DNA from: Pelomonas caseinilytica
GTDB taxonomy: Bacteria > Pseudomonadota > Gammaproteobacteria > Burkholderiales > Burkholderiaceae_C
Assembly (NCBI RefSeq): GCF_021353235.1
Contig: NZ_JAJTWT010000007.1
Coordinates: 239,305-303,304, forward strand
Reading direction: 5' to 3'
Length of the DNA: 64,000 nt
How positions within the stretch are numbered: position 1 is the first letter of the stretch; each line of letters begins with the position of its first letter. Below, piece after piece: positions 33,910-45,000 of this stretch. The notes under the pieces are model-generated. The model saw only the letters and a list, made by a program, of their open reading frames with translations, searched no databases and was not told the origin of the DNA. The position numbers and the translations under genes are program-made.

Positions 33910-36675
33910 GTGAAGCCCGGCTTGCAGGCCGCGGACTGGCAGCAGCTGTCGGCCCTCTTCGACGAGCTGGTCGAGCTGCCGGCCGCCGTGCGCGCCGAGC
34001 GCCTGGCCGCCCTGCAGCCGCCCGAGCTCGCGGCGCGCCTGGCCCGCATGCTGGCCTCCCTGCCCGAGGAAGACGAAGACGCCACGGTGCTGGTGGACGT
34101 GCCGGGCTACAACACCCGCCTCGTCGCCGCGCTGAGCGAGCCCACGCTGTCGGCCACGACACCGCCCCAGCCTGGCGACCGGCTGGGCGCCTGGTGCCTG
34201 GCCGAACTGCTCGGCGAAGGCGGCATGGGCCAAGTCTGGCGCGCCGAGCGGGCCGACGGCCTCTACCAGGGCGAGGCGGCCATCAAGCTGCTGCGCGGCG
34301 ACCGCGCCGGGCCGGGCCTCGGGGCGCGCTTCGCCCGCGAGCGCGCCCTGCTCGGCCGCCTGACCCACCCGGGCATCGCCCGCATGCTGGACGCCGGCGA
34401 GCAGGACGGCCGCGCCTATCTCGTGCTGGAGTACGTGCCCGGCCGCACGCTGTCCGAGCACGTCCGCGAGCACGACCTCGGCCTCGTCGAGCGCGTGCAG
34501 CTGCTGCTGGAGGTGGCGCGCGCCGTGGAGCATGCGCATGCCCAGCTCATCGTCCACCGCGACCTCAAGCCCGGCAACGTCATGGTCGACGAGCGAGGGC
34601 GGGCCAAGCTGCTGGACTTCGGCATCGCCGGCCTGCTGGACGACTCCGGCCACCAGGCCGACCACCAGCTCACGCAGATCACCGGCCGGCGCCTGACGCC
34701 CGCCTATGCCGCCCCCGAGCAGATCACCGGCGAGGCGGTGGGCGTGGCCAGCGACATCTACTCGCTCGGCGTCATGCTCTACGAGCTGGCCAGCGGCGAG
34801 CTGCCCTTCGGCAAGCGGGGCCTGAGCCGCACCGCGCTCGAGCATGCGGTACTGCACGGCCAGGCCAGGCGCATCACGCGCACCACCGGCAGCGGCGACG
34901 GCCCCGAGACCGATGCCGGCCCCGGCCGCCCGCACGACGCCGACCGCGCCGCCGGCGACCTGGAGGCCGTGGCCGCCAAGGCCCTGCGCAAGAACCCCGC
35001 GGAGCGCTATGCGACCGTCGGCGCCTTCATCGACGACCTGGAGCACTGGCTGAGCCAGCGCCCCGTCAGCGTGCGCGCGGAGGACTGGCGGCACCGGGTG
35101 CGCCTGTGGCTGCGCCGCAATGCCGCCCTGGCCGCCGGCACCGCCCTGGTGTTCGTGGCGCTGACCGCGGGCCTGGCCGTCAGCCTGTGGCAGCGCAGCC
35201 AGGCCCAGGCCGCGGCACGCCAGAGCGAGGCGGTGACGCGCTTTCTCACCGAGCTGCTGTCCAGCGCCAACCCCGACAAGCACGGCGGCCACATTCCCAA
35301 CGTGCTGGAGCTGCTGGAGCGCAGCCGCGCCGAGCTGCCCCAGCGCTTCGCGGACGACCCGGTCACCCATGCCCGCGTGCTGGAGGTGATGGGCGACACC
35401 TATGCGGACATGAACCGCTTCGACATCGCCATCCCCCTGGCCGAGGAGCTGGTGGGGCTGACACAGCGCCTCTGGGGCGACGACGACCCGGCCACGCTGC
35501 GCGCGCTGCGCCTGCGCCTGCGGCTGGACACGTCGCTGAGTTCGCCCCTGGGCGTCATCGCGCGCGGCGAGCCGCTGCTGGCCGCGCTGGAGCGCCAGGG
35601 CGCCGACCTCAGCGACCGGCTGGAGCTGCTCTACCAGCTCATCGTCGCCTACGCCCAGGCCGGCCGCGTCGACGACGCGGAGCGCGTGCGGGCCGAGGCC
35701 TGGCCGCTGGTGCTCAAGCTCTTCCCGGCGACCTCCTTCGACGCGCAGTACTTCAACACCTACGTCTATCACCTGCGCGTGGCCCAGGGGCGGCTGGCCG
35801 ATGCCGAGAAGCTGATGCTGGACCTGGGCCCGGCCATCGCCAATGCGCCCCCGCAACGCGCGCGCTTCGTGCTGCAGCTGCGCCGCCACCTGTGGAACGT
35901 GCAGGCGCGGCTGGGCCGGCCGGCGGCGACCGCCGCGGCGGCGCAGGCCATCGTCGCCGACGCCGAGGCCCTGCTCGGCCCGGGCAACGTGACCGCCCAG
36001 CGCATGCGCTTCGACCTGGCCCGCCAGCTCGCCGAGCGGGGCCAGTGGGGCGAGGCCCTGGCGGTGCACGAGGCCCTCGCCGCCCACGTGCATGCGGGCG
36101 ATCCGCCCGGGCTGCGCCTGCCCCTGGACGCCGCCGCCCTGCTGGCGCGCGTCCTGGCCGGGCAGACACAGGGGGCCGCCGCCGAAGTCCAGCGCCTGAC
36201 CGAGGCCCTGCGGCCTTCGCCGCTGCTGACCGGGCCCAACTGGGTGGAGGCCACCGGCCGGGTGGTGCGTGCGGCCCTGGCGCTGCAGCGGCCCGATCTC
36301 GCCGGCGCCGCGCTGGCGCCGCTGCAGGACCTGGAGGCCCAGCCCTGGCTGCAGCGCCATGCGGCGCTGCAAAGCCAGATCGCGCAATGGCAGGGCGAGC
36401 TGGCCCGCCAGCGCGGCGCGGCGCTGTCCAGCCTGGAGCCGCTGCGCCGTCGCGAGGCCTACCTCGACAGCCTCCCGCAGCCGCAGGGCCTGCCGCACTG
36501 GGCCGCACAGCTCGACCTCGCGCTGAGCCTGCGCCGCGCCGGCCAGCCCGTGGCCGAGGCCCTGGCCCGCGCCGACGCGCTGCGCCCCGCCTGGCTGCCG
36601 GCGCATCCGCTGGACGGCCTGCGCCGCGAACTGGAACAGCCCGCCGCACCGGGCGCCTGGGACGGCCGGTTCTAG
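33910..36675 (+). CDS. Membrane Ser/Thr protein kinase with TPR-like C-terminal region
   Basis: 921 aa from a GTG at 33910; upstream in-frame codons run through the repeat element and are not likely translated. The kinase domain (about 90-390) has the glycine loop GEGGMGQVW, Lys126 (AIKLL), catalytic Asp218 in HRDLKPGN, DFG at 236-238 and the APEQ activation-segment end. One membrane helix follows (about 405-427), then about 490 residues of TPR-like helical repeats facing outside the cytoplasm. Pairing with the TIGR02999-type sigma factor suggests it controls the sigma by phosphorylation. The stop codon lies inside a 17-bp inverted repeat. Confidence 0.9.
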   Translation: MKPGLQAADWQQLSALFDELVELPAAVRAERLAALQPPELAARLARMLASLPEEDEDATVLVDVPGYNTRLVAALSEPTLSATTPPQPGDRLGAWCLAELLGEGGMGQVWRAERADGLYQGEAAIKLLRGDRAGPGLGARFARERALLGRLTHPGIARMLDAGEQDGRAYLVLEYVPGRTLSEHVREHDLGLVERVQLLLEVARAVEHAHAQLIVHRDLKPGNVMVDERGRAKLLDFGIAGLLDDSGHQADHQLTQITGRRLTPAYAAPEQITGEAVGVASDIYSLGVMLYELASGELPFGKRGLSRTALEHAVLHGQARRITRTTGSGDGPETDAGPGRPHDADRAAGDLEAVAAKALRKNPAERYATVGAFIDDLEHWLSQRPVSVRAEDWRHRVRLWLRRNAALAAGTALVFVALTAGLAVSLWQRSQAQAAARQSEAVTRFLTELLSSANPDKHGGHIPNVLELLERSRAELPQRFADDPVTHARVLEVMGDTYADMNRFDIAIPLAEELVGLTQRLWGDDDPATLRALRLRLRLDTSLSSPLGVIARGEPLLAALERQGADLSDRLELLYQLIVAYAQAGRVDDAERVRAEAWPLVLKLFPATSFDAQYFNTYVYHLRVAQGRLADAEKLMLDLGPAIANAPPQRARFVLQLRRHLWNVQARLGRPAATAAAAQAIVADAEALLGPGNVTAQRMRFDLARQLAERGQWGEALAVHEALAAHVHAGDPPGLRLPLDAAALLARVLAGQTQGAAAEVQRLTEALRPSPLLTGPNWVEATGRVVRAALALQRPDLAGAALAPLQDLEAQPWLQRHAALQSQIAQWQGELARQRGAALSSLEPLRRREAYLDSLPQPQGLPHWAAQLDLALSLRRAGQPVAEALARADALRPAWLPAHPLDGLRRELEQPAAPGAWDGRF

Positions 36676-36718
36676 TCCACTGCGTCGGGGAAATGGCACC
36701 TCGACGCAGTGGACTAGA
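36671..36718. repeat. 17-bp perfect inverted repeat overlapping the kinase stop codon
   Basis: TCTAGTCCACTGCGTCG (36671-36687) and CGACGCAGTGGACTAGA (36702-36718) pair without mismatch around a 14-nt loop. The kinase stop TAG (36673-36675) is within the left arm. No T run follows, so it is either an atypical terminator, a mobile palindromic element or a protein-binding site. Confidence 0.85.
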
Positions 36719-36816
36719 GGCAAGCCCCTAGCCGCAGCGCGTTTACCCGGAGCGGGTCGCCGTGGGCGTGCGGTTAACTTCCAGGCTCCAACAAGAACCC
36801 CCGAGGAGACCACCCC

Positions 36817-38511
36817 ATGGCCACGATCGCCACCGACCAGCTCGCCCTGCAACGCCTCTACCACTGGGAGCGCACGGCCGCAGCCACGGTCACGCTGACC
36901 CAGCCCATGGGCGGCGGCGCGGTCAAGGACTACACCTGGGCCCAGGTGGCCGACCAGGTGCGCCGCATGGCCGCCTTCCTGAAGGCCAAGGGCCAGGCCG
37001 AAGGCTGGCCGGCGGACGCCAAGGTGGCCATCCTGTCCAAGAACTGCGCCTGGTGGCTGATGAGCGATCTGGCCATCTGGATGGCCGGCTACGTCTCGGT
37101 GCCGCTGTACCCGACGCTGGCGGCCGAGACCATCTCGCAGATCCTCGCGCACAGCGAATCGCGCTTCATCTTCATCGGCAAGCTCGACGGCTGGGAAGGC
37201 ATGAAGCCGGGCGTGCCGGCCGGGCTGCCGGGCGCGAGCTATGCGCTGTCTCCCGCCGACGTGCAGCAGGACTACGAAGGCTGGGATGCCATCTGCGCCC
37301 GCACGGCTCCCATGCCGGGCGAGGTGGTGCGCGACGCCGACGAGCTCTGCACGCTGATCTACACCTCGGGCACCACGGGCCTGCCCAAGGGCGTGATGCA
37401 CAGCTTCGGCGCCTTCGCCTGGGCGGTGGACGCCGGCCTCAAGCGCATCCCGATGACCGGCTCGGACCGCATGCTGTCCTACCTGCCGCTGGCCCACGTG
37501 GTGGAGCGCACGCTGGTGGAGCACGGCTGGCTGGCCCGGGGCATCCGCGTGTTCTTCGCCGAGTCGCTCGACACCTTCGCGGCCGACCTGCAGCGCGCCT
37601 TGCCCACCATCTTCTTCTCGGTGCCGCGGCTGTGGGTCAAGTTCCAGCAGGGCATCCAGGCCAAGATGCCGCAGGAGAAGCTCGCCCGGCTGCTGCGCCT
37701 GCCCATCATCGGCGGCCTGGTGCGCAAGAAGGTGCTCAAGGCCCTGGGCCTGAACCACTGCAAGTTCGCCGCCGGCGGCGCCGCGCCCATGCCCGTGGCC
37801 CTGCTGGAGTGGTACGCCGCCCTCGGGCTGCACATCAACGAGGGCTACGGCATGACCGAGAACCTGGCCCTTTCCCACCTCACCCTGCCCGGCAAGAACC
37901 AGCGCGGCACCGTCGGGCCCGCCTACGAAGGCGTGCAGGTGCGCATCGACCCCGTCTCCGGCGAGCTGCAGATGCGCAGCCCTGCCGTGATGCTGGGTTA
38001 CTTCAAGGCACCCGAGCAGACTCGCGACGCCTTCACCGAGGACGGCTGGCTGCGCACCGGCGACAAGGCCAGCCAGGACGCCGACGGCTGCGTGCGCATC
38101 ACCGGCCGCGTGAAGGATCTGTTCAAGACCAGCAAGGGCAAGTACGTCGCCCCGGCGCCCATCGAGGACCGCCTCGGCATGAATCCCTACATCGAAGCCG
38201 TCTGCGTGGCCGGCGCCAACATGGGCCAGCCCCTGGGCATCGCCATGCTGTCGCCGCAGGGCCTGCAACAGGCCGGCAGCGATTCCGCCGCCCTGCTGGC
38301 CGAACTCGGCCGCCACCTCGACGACGTCAACGCCCGGCTGGACCCGCACGAGCAGCTGGACACGCTGGTCGTCATGAAGACACCCTGGACCGTGGACAAC
38401 GGCTTCATCACGCCTACCTTCAAGGTCAAGCGCAACCGCATCGAGGAGGTCTACGCAGGCAAGTTCGACGCCTGGGTGGGCAAGCGCAGCAAGGTGATGT
38501 TCGGGGACTGA
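36817..38511 (+). CDS. AMP-dependent long-chain acyl-CoA synthetase
   Basis: 564 aa. It activates a fatty acid with ATP and CoA. The AMP-binding P-loop is YTSGTTGLPKGVM (about 184-196); further motifs are NEGYGMTEN, the TGD hinge in DGWLRTGDKASQD, and the catalytic lysine in TPTFKVKRNRIEEVYAGKF near the end. No signal peptide. A GAGGAG ribosome site lies before the ATG. It resembles the long-chain group (FAA1-like, as in AMP-binding proteins with the LPLAHVVERTL block). It is monocistronic, with repeat copy 3 immediately after the stop. Confidence 0.9.
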   Translation: MATIATDQLALQRLYHWERTAAATVTLTQPMGGGAVKDYTWAQVADQVRRMAAFLKAKGQAEGWPADAKVAILSKNCAWWLMSDLAIWMAGYVSVPLYPTLAAETISQILAHSESRFIFIGKLDGWEGMKPGVPAGLPGASYALSPADVQQDYEGWDAICARTAPMPGEVVRDADELCTLIYTSGTTGLPKGVMHSFGAFAWAVDAGLKRIPMTGSDRMLSYLPLAHVVERTLVEHGWLARGIRVFFAESLDTFAADLQRALPTIFFSVPRLWVKFQQGIQAKMPQEKLARLLRLPIIGGLVRKKVLKALGLNHCKFAAGGAAPMPVALLEWYAALGLHINEGYGMTENLALSHLTLPGKNQRGTVGPAYEGVQVRIDPVSGELQMRSPAVMLGYFKAPEQTRDAFTEDGWLRTGDKASQDADGCVRITGRVKDLFKTSKGKYVAPAPIEDRLGMNPYIEAVCVAGANMGQPLGIAMLSPQGLQQAGSDSAALLAELGRHLDDVNARLDPHEQLDTLVVMKTPWTVDNGFITPTFKVKRNRIEEVYAGKFDAWVGKRSKVMFGD

Positions 38512-38513
38512 AG

Positions 38514-38651
38514 CCCCTCGCCCAGCCCGGCCTGCTGAACGCAGCCGGTTCTGGTCGGTCCCCCGCGGGGACCGCGACGCTCGCCGGATCGACCGGCGAG
38601 CACATCGCGACACGCGGGCCGGCTTGGGGCGGCCCGGCGCTCGGCCCGCAG
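38514..38651 (+). repeat. Dispersed structured intergenic repeat, copy 3
   Basis: Begins 3 nt after the acyl-CoA synthetase stop with CCCCTCGCCCAG, then GCTGAACGC, GGTCCCC/GGGGACC, and the stem GCTCGCCGG/CCGGCGAGC (38579-38587 and 38593-38601), ACATCGC, and GCGGGCCGGCTTGGGG to CGCTCGGCCCGCA. Compared with copies 1 and 2 the 9-bp stem differs at three positions on each arm, and all three changes keep pairing. It ends 9 bp before the stop of the convergent LysR gene. Confidence 0.82.
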
Positions 38652-38659
38652 AAGCGGCG

Positions 38660-39568
38660 TCAGCCCCCGCGCCAATAGTCCGCCCGCCCGTAGTGGGCGC
38701 GCAGGTGCTCCACCCACAGCCGCGTGCGCAGCGGCAGGTGGCGCGACTGCGGGAAGACGGCATAGATGCCGTTGGGCGGCGCGGCGAACTCGTCCAGCAC
38801 GCTGACCAGGCGGCCCGCAGCGAGGTCGGCCTCCACCTCCCAGGTGCTGCGCCAGGCCAGGCCCAGGCCTTCAACGCACCAGTCGTGCAGCACCTGGCCG
38901 TCGCTGCAGTCCAGCCGGCCGGCCGGCCGCAGGTGCTGCACGGCGCCGTCGATCCGGAAGGCCCAGCCGCGCGTCTGGCTGGCCTCTGAACTGAGGGTCA
39001 GGCAGGCGTGGCGGCCGAGCTCGTCGGGATGCCTGGGCACGCCCGCCCGCTTGAGGTAGGCCGGCGCCGCCACGCACAGCCGGCGGTTGTCGGCCAGCCG
39101 CGTGCTGACGAGGCTGGAGTCGGGCAGGTCGCCCACGCGCACGGCGCAGTCGAAGCCCTCGTGGACGATGTCGACGATGCGGTCGCTGAGGTTGAGGGAC
39201 AGGCTGAGGTCGGCATGCTCGGCCAGGAAGCCCGGCACCAACGGCGCCACGTGGCGGCGGCCGAAGCCCGCGGGAGCGGTGACGCGCAGGTGGCCCGTGG
39301 CCTTGAGCCCACCGGCGCTGACGGCCGCCTCGGCGTCGGCCAGGGCGGCAACGAGGCGCTGGCAGTCCTCCAGGAAGGCCTGGCCCTCGGGCGTGAGCGA
39401 GAGCCGGCGCGTCGTGCGCAGCATCAGCTTGACGCCCAGGCGGGCTTCCAGCCCATCCAGCCGCCGGCCCATCACGGCCGGAGCCACGCCTTCGGCCTGG
39501 GCCGCCGCCGTCAGGCTGCCCTTGGCGGCGACGAGGATGAAGGACTCGATCTGCTTGAGCTTGTCCAT
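38660..39568 (-). CDS. LysR-family transcriptional regulator, divergent from malate synthase G
   Basis: 302 aa from the ATG at 39568. The N-terminal winged helix ([43 protein letters not shown], 3-45) is typical; the C-terminal substrate-binding domain (about 90-295) belongs to the CrgA/DsdC-like group ([22 protein letters not shown]). It is divergent from glcB across 153 bp that holds a nested inverted repeat, the usual LysR arrangement. It therefore probably controls glcB; the effector may be glycolate or glyoxylate, an inference from the neighbour only. Confidence 0.9.
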   Translation of the reverse strand: MDKLKQIESFILVAAKGSLTAAAQAEGVAPAVMGRRLDGLEARLGVKLMLRTTRRLSLTPEGQAFLEDCQRLVAALADAEAAVSAGGLKATGHLRVTAPAGFGRRHVAPLVPGFLAEHADLSLSLNLSDRIVDIVHEGFDCAVRVGDLPDSSLVSTRLADNRRLCVAAPAYLKRAGVPRHPDELGRHACLTLSSEASQTRGWAFRIDGAVQHLRPAGRLDCSDGQVLHDWCVEGLGLAWRSTWEVEADLAAGRLVSVLDEFAAPPNGIYAVFPQSRHLPLRTRLWVEHLRAHYGRADYWRGG

Positions 39569-39591
39569 GCCGGGATTGTGCTGGCCCACCG

Positions 39592-39627
39592 ACGCAAAGG
39601 GAGCGGTTTCAAACGGGATCTTTGCGT
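39592..39627. promoter_or_regulatory. Probable LysR operator between lysR and glcB
   Basis: ACGCAAAG (39592-39599) and CTTTGCGT (39620-39627) are perfect 8-bp arms 20 bp apart, with a nested GTTT-c-AAAC (39606-39614). A further TTGCGTC half-site copy lies near 39644. The position in the divergent promoter fits LysR regulation of both genes. Confidence 0.6.
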
Positions 39628-39721
39628 TCCAGTCACAGATTCATTGCGTCGGCGATGGCGAATCATGGCCTCGCGCGGGGGCAAGATGGCGGCAATCCCT
39701 TCCATGCTCCTGGAGACTGCC

Positions 39722-41902
39722 ATGTCCAACCGCCCACGCACGCCGCTTCACCGCCTGCAGGTCGACGCCGACCTCGCCCGCTTCATCGACACCGAGGTGC
39801 TGCCCGGCACCGGGGTCGAGCGCGAGGCCTTCTGGGCCGGCTTCAGCCGCCTGGCCCACGAGCTGGCGCCGCGCAACCGCGCCTTGCTCGCGGAGCGCGA
39901 CCGGCTGCAGGCCGAGCTGGATGCCTGGCACGAGGCCCACCCCGGCCCCATCCAGGACATGCCCGCCTACCGAGACTTCCTCGGCCGCATCGGCTACCTC
40001 GTCGAAGCGCCGTCCGGGGCCAAGGCCACGACCGCCAACGTCGACGCCGAACTGGCCGTGCAGGCTGGCCCGCAGCTGGTGGTGCCCATCCTGAACGCGC
40101 GTTATGCGCTGAACGCCGCGAACGCCCGCTGGGGCTCGCTCTACGACGCCCTCTACGGCACCGACGCCATTCCCGAGACCGACGGCGCCACCCGCGAAGG
40201 GGCCTACAACCCGCTGCGCGGCGCCAAGGTCATCGCCTTCGCCCGCCGCGTGCTGGACCAGGCCGCGCCGCTGGCCAGCGGTTCGCATGCCGACGCCACC
40301 GGCTACCGCGTGGAGGCGGGCCGCCTGGTCGTCGCGCTGGCCTCCAGCGCCACGACCGGCCTGGCCGACCCGGCCGCCTTTGCCGGCTACCAGGGCGACG
40401 CCGCGGCACCGAGCAGTGTGCTGCTCGTGCACCACGGGCTGCACCTGGACGTGCGCATCGACCGCAGCACGCCCATCGGCAAGAGCGACGCCGCCGGCAT
40501 CGCCGACGTGGTGCTGGAGGCGGCCCTGTCCACCATCCTCGACCTGGAGGACTCCGTCGCCGCCGTGGACGCCGAGGACAAACTGCTGGCCTACCGCAAC
40601 TGGCTGGGCATCCAGCTCGGCACCCTGACGGAAGAGGTCGCCAAGGGCGGCAAGACCTTCACGCGCCGGCTCAACGCCGACCGCGTCTACACGGCGCCCG
40701 ACGGCGGCACGCTGACGCTGCATGGCCGCTCGCTGATGTTCGTGCGCAATGTGGGCCACCTGATGACCAACCCGGCCATCCTGCTGGAGGACGGCAGCGA
40801 GATCCCCGAGGGCATCATGGACGCCGTCGTCACGACGACGATCGCGATGCACGACCTGAAGCGCCGTGGCAACTCGCGCCGCGGCTCGGTCTACATCGTC
40901 AAGCCCAAGATGCACGGCCCGGCCGAAGTGGCCTTCGCGTCCGAACTGTTCGGCCGCGTGGAACAGCTGCTCGGCCTGCCCGACAGCACGGTCAAGCTGG
41001 GCATCATGGACGAGGAGCGCCGCACCTCGGTCAACCTGATGGCCTGCATCGCCGCCGCCGCCAGCCGCGTGGCCTTCATCAACACCGGCTTCCTCGACCG
41101 CACCGGCGACGAGATGCACACCGCCATGCGCGCCGGCCCCATGCTGCGCAAGGGCGACATGAAGACGACGGCCTGGATCCAGGCCTACGAACGCAGCAAC
41201 GTGCTGACCGGTCTGGCCTGCGGGCTGCGTGGCCGGGCCCAGATCGGCAAGGGCATGTGGGCCATGCCCGACCTGATGGCCGCCATGCTGGAGCAGAAGA
41301 TCGTCCACCCCAAGGCCGGCGCCAACACCGCCTGGGTGCCGTCGCCCACCGCGGCCACGCTGCATGCCCTGCACTACCACCAGGTCAGCGTCGCGGCCGT
41401 GCAGCAGGAACTCGAGAAGGTGGACCTCGCCGCCGAGCGCGACGGCCTGCTGAACGCCCTGCTGACCATCCCGGTCGCTCCCCGGGCCGACTGGACGGCC
41501 GAGCAGCGCCAGCAGGAGCTGGACAACAACGTCCAGGGCATCCTCGGCTACGTGGTGCGCTGGATCGACCAGGGGGTGGGCTGCTCCAAGGTGCCCGACA
41601 TCAACGGCGTGGGCCTGATGGAAGACCGCGCGACGCTGCGCATCAGCAGCCAGCACATCGCCAACTGGCTGCGCCACGGCGTCGTCAGCGCCGAACAGGT
41701 GCGCGAGACCTTCACCCGCATGGCCAAGGTCGTGGACGCCCAGAATGCCGGCGACCCGGCCTACAAGCCGCTGGCCGCCAACCCGCAAGGCGCCGCGATG
41801 CAGGCGGCCCAGGACCTGGTGTTCAAGGGCGAGGCCCAGCCGAGCGGCTACACGGAGCCGTTGCTGCATGCGTGGCGGTTGAAGGTGAAGTCAGCTTTCT
41901 GA
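39722..41902 (+). CDS. glcB: Malate synthase G
   Basis: 726 aa, the normal length for the single-chain G isoform (723 in E. coli). It condenses glyoxylate with acetyl-CoA to malate in the glyoxylate/glycolate route. Landmarks: an N-terminal helical clasp, [16 protein letters not shown] (Mg-binding acidic residues), [42 protein letters not shown] and a C-terminal plug with [17 protein letters not shown] site precedes the ATG at 39722. Divergent from the LysR gene. A weak hairpin terminator follows. Confidence 0.96.
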   Translation: MSNRPRTPLHRLQVDADLARFIDTEVLPGTGVEREAFWAGFSRLAHELAPRNRALLAERDRLQAELDAWHEAHPGPIQDMPAYRDFLGRIGYLVEAPSGAKATTANVDAELAVQAGPQLVVPILNARYALNAANARWGSLYDALYGTDAIPETDGATREGAYNPLRGAKVIAFARRVLDQAAPLASGSHADATGYRVEAGRLVVALASSATTGLADPAAFAGYQGDAAAPSSVLLVHHGLHLDVRIDRSTPIGKSDAAGIADVVLEAALSTILDLEDSVAAVDAEDKLLAYRNWLGIQLGTLTEEVAKGGKTFTRRLNADRVYTAPDGGTLTLHGRSLMFVRNVGHLMTNPAILLEDGSEIPEGIMDAVVTTTIAMHDLKRRGNSRRGSVYIVKPKMHGPAEVAFASELFGRVEQLLGLPDSTVKLGIMDEERRTSVNLMACIAAAASRVAFINTGFLDRTGDEMHTAMRAGPMLRKGDMKTTAWIQAYERSNVLTGLACGLRGRAQIGKGMWAMPDLMAAMLEQKIVHPKAGANTAWVPSPTAATLHALHYHQVSVAAVQQELEKVDLAAERDGLLNALLTIPVAPRADWTAEQRQQELDNNVQGILGYVVRWIDQGVGCSKVPDINGVGLMEDRATLRISSQHIANWLRHGVVSAEQVRETFTRMAKVVDAQNAGDPAYKPLAANPQGAAMQAAQDLVFKGEAQPSGYTEPLLHAWRLKVKSAF

Positions 41903-41911
41903 AACCCAAAC

Positions 41912-41934
41912 CCGCTTGTCAAGCGGCAGTTTTC
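41912..41934 (+). terminator. Short Rho-independent terminator after glcB
   Basis: CCGCTT (41912-41917) pairs with AAGCGG (41921-41926) around a 3-nt loop, followed by CAG and four T. The stem is only 6 bp, so strength is modest. Confidence 0.55.
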
Positions 41935-42067
41935 TGGTGTTGTGTAGCGGCACAGGCAGGGTGATTCCGATGCGGTGATTCTTTCCAGGCAGTCAATATT
42001 CAGGGCTCACTGACTTTCGTCACATGGCGGAGGTCATCCTTTTTTCTTTGACTTCCGGAGGGCCATC

Positions 42068-45000
42068 TTGCCTACCCTGCATACCCCCCGCTCCCTCGTC
42101 CTGCGCCGCAGCGCAGTGGCCTTGGCCATCAGCCTGGGCTTCGCCGGCGCAGCACAGGCGCAAAGCGCCGAGGGCTCCCTGTTTGGTCAAGCCAAGGCCG
42201 GTGCCACCGTCAGCATCGTGAACCTGGACACCGGCTTGCAGCGCCAGGCGACCGTCGAGGCCGGCGGCAGCTTCACTTTCTCCAAGCTTCCGCCCGGTCG
42301 CTACCGCGTCACCTCGGGCGGCGTCACCCGTGAGGTGGTGGTCGCCATCGGCTCGGGTACCGAGGTCAAGCTGACGGTGCAGGAGATCGAGCGCATCGAG
42401 ATTTCCGGCCGCGCCGCACGATCTTCCATCGACGTGACCAGCGTCGAAAGCAACACGGTGTTCACGGCTGAGCAGATGCGCACCATTCCGGTGGCACGCA
42501 ACGTCGATGCCGTCGCCTTGCTGGCTCCCGGTGCCGTGAAGGGCGACCCTGGCCTTGGCAGTGGCGGCCTCGCCTCGTTCGGCGGTGCGTCCGTCGGGGA
42601 GAACGGCTACTACATCAACGGTTTCGACGTCACCAACATCCGCAACTTCCTGTCCTACGCCAACCTGCCGTTTGACGCCGTCGAGCAACAGCAGATCAAG
42701 AACGGTGGCTATGGTGCCGAGTACGGTCGTTCGCTCGGTGGAGTCGTGTCGGTCCTGACCAAGCGCGGCGGCAATGAGTGGAAAGCCGGGGCGGCGGTCT
42801 ATTACGCGCCCGACAGCTTCCGTACCCGCGACCACAACGTTGCCGACCTCGACCCCGAGCATCCCAACAGCTACACCGTCTTCCGCAATGCCTGGCGCAA
42901 GACCGACCTGAGCTACACCGTCTACGGTGGCGGTCCCATCATCAAAGACAAGCTGTTCGTTTTCGCGCTCGCCGAAGGCCGGCACGACACCGAAGACCGC
43001 TTCCGCGAGAGCACCAGCACCTACCAACTCGAGAACAAGCCCAAGGGCCTCCTCAAGCTGGATTGGGCGATCACCGACAACCATTCGCTGGAGTACACGG
43101 GGATCACCAACAAGAAAAAGACGACTCTCACCGACTACGCCAACGCCGCGTCGTACTCGACGACGCATGACGGCGCGGGCGCAAACAGCGTCCAGACCGA
43201 AGGCGCCGACGTCAACATCCTGAAGTACACCGGCTCGCTGACGCAGGACCTCACGGTGTCGGCCATGGTGGGTCGCGTGCGCAATCAGCAGCTCACGACG
43301 ACGGGTGCACGGCTCGCGGGGCAAGACTGCCCCGTGGTGCTCGATACCGACACCTCGGAGATCGGCTGCTGGGCCAAGCCGTTCCCCGGACAACCCATCC
43401 GGGATCCCAAAGCACCGCCGAAGGACACCGACGTGCGCAAGGCCATGCGCTTTGACGTCGAGTACGTGCTGGGCAAGCACACGCTGCGCGGCGGTTACGA
43501 CGCACAGACCTTCGACTCGGTGGCGGGCGGCGGTTCAGACTACTCCGGCGGCTACTACTGGCGCTATTTCATCTCCGCCAGTGGCACCGTCAATGGCGTG
43601 CCCAACGTCGTCGCGCCCGGCGGTCAATACGTGCGCCGCCGCGAGTCGACGCAGACCAGCGGCAGTTACCGCGTCGAGAACACGGCGGTCTACCTGGAAG
43701 ACAGCTGGCAGATGAACCGCAACTGGATGCTCTACGGCGGCCTGCGCAGCGAATCCTTCAACAACAAGAACGGCGACGGCATCAGCTTCGTCAAAAAGGA
43801 CAATCTGTTGGCACCGCGCCTGGGCTTTGCCTGGAACGTCAACGGTGACTCATCGCTGAAGGTGTATGGCAACCTCGGGCGCTACTACATCCCCGTGGCG
43901 TCCAACACCAACATCCGTGCCACACGCGGAGAGTTGTTCGAGCAGCGGTTCTACACTTTCACCGGACGGGATCCGCGCACCCAGGCCCCCTTGGGCCTGA
44001 GCGCCCAGGACATCGGCGTACCGCAGATCATCAACGACGGCAAACTGCCCGATCCGGCCACCGTCGCGGACACCAACCTGAAGCCCATGAACCAGGATGA
44101 ATTCATCCTCGGTTTCCAGAAGGCTCTGAGCCGCGAATACACGATCGGCGCGAAGGTGATCCGTCGCAAGATCAACGACGGCATGGATGACTTCTGCGGT
44201 GGTTACGCCCAGAAGAACTGGGCCCTGGACAACGGCTATACCGACTTCGATGCTGGCACGCTAGCACCGTGCATGCTGTTGAATCCTGGCCGTGACGTCC
44301 ATCTGAAGATGGACCTGCACTCCGACGGCAACCTCACCGCCGTCACGATCCCGGCGAAGTACTTCGCCCTGGCCAAGTACGAGCGCACCTACAACGCCCT
44401 CGAACTGAGCCTGGACAAGCCTTTCGACGGCCGTTGGGGCTTTAACGCGACCTACACCTGGTCCAAGAGCCGCGGCACCGCCGAAGGCTACGTGCAGTCC
44501 ACCTTGCAGCAGGAAGATGCCGGCCTGACCCAGGACTTCGACTTCGGGTCCTTCACCGATGGCTCCAAGGGCTATCTGCCGAATGACCGCCGTCACGTCC
44601 TCAAGGCCTATGGCACGTTCCGCGTGGCCGATGACTGGCGCGTCGGCGCCAATCTGATCGTGTCCTCGGGTCGCCCCATCAGCTGCATCGGTTTCGTGCC
44701 CGAGACGGTGCCGGACTTCGTCGGCCCCGATGGTGCAACCGGTTCGGGAGACTACACCTCGGCTTCCAGCTACTACTGCGTGAACCCGAAAACGGGCAAA
44801 TCGGAACTGGTGCCCCGAGGCACCCGCGGCCGCACCCCGTGGACGGGCCAGCTCGACGCGCAACTGGCTTGGACACCCAAGCTCGGCAACGGCCGCCTGA
44901 CGCTGCAAGTGGATATCTTCAACGTTCTCAACTCGCAGCGCGTCACTCGCGTCAACGAAGTGGCCGACTACAGCCGCGCCACGACGTCCGCCATCGAAGG

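Noticed and set aside
33871..38874. A 1667-codon open frame on the minus strand
   Set aside because: It runs antisense to the kinase and the acyl-CoA synthetase, both with complete catalytic motifs. Its translation is rich in Arg, Gly, Ala, His and Gln, as expected of a shadow frame in high-GC DNA.
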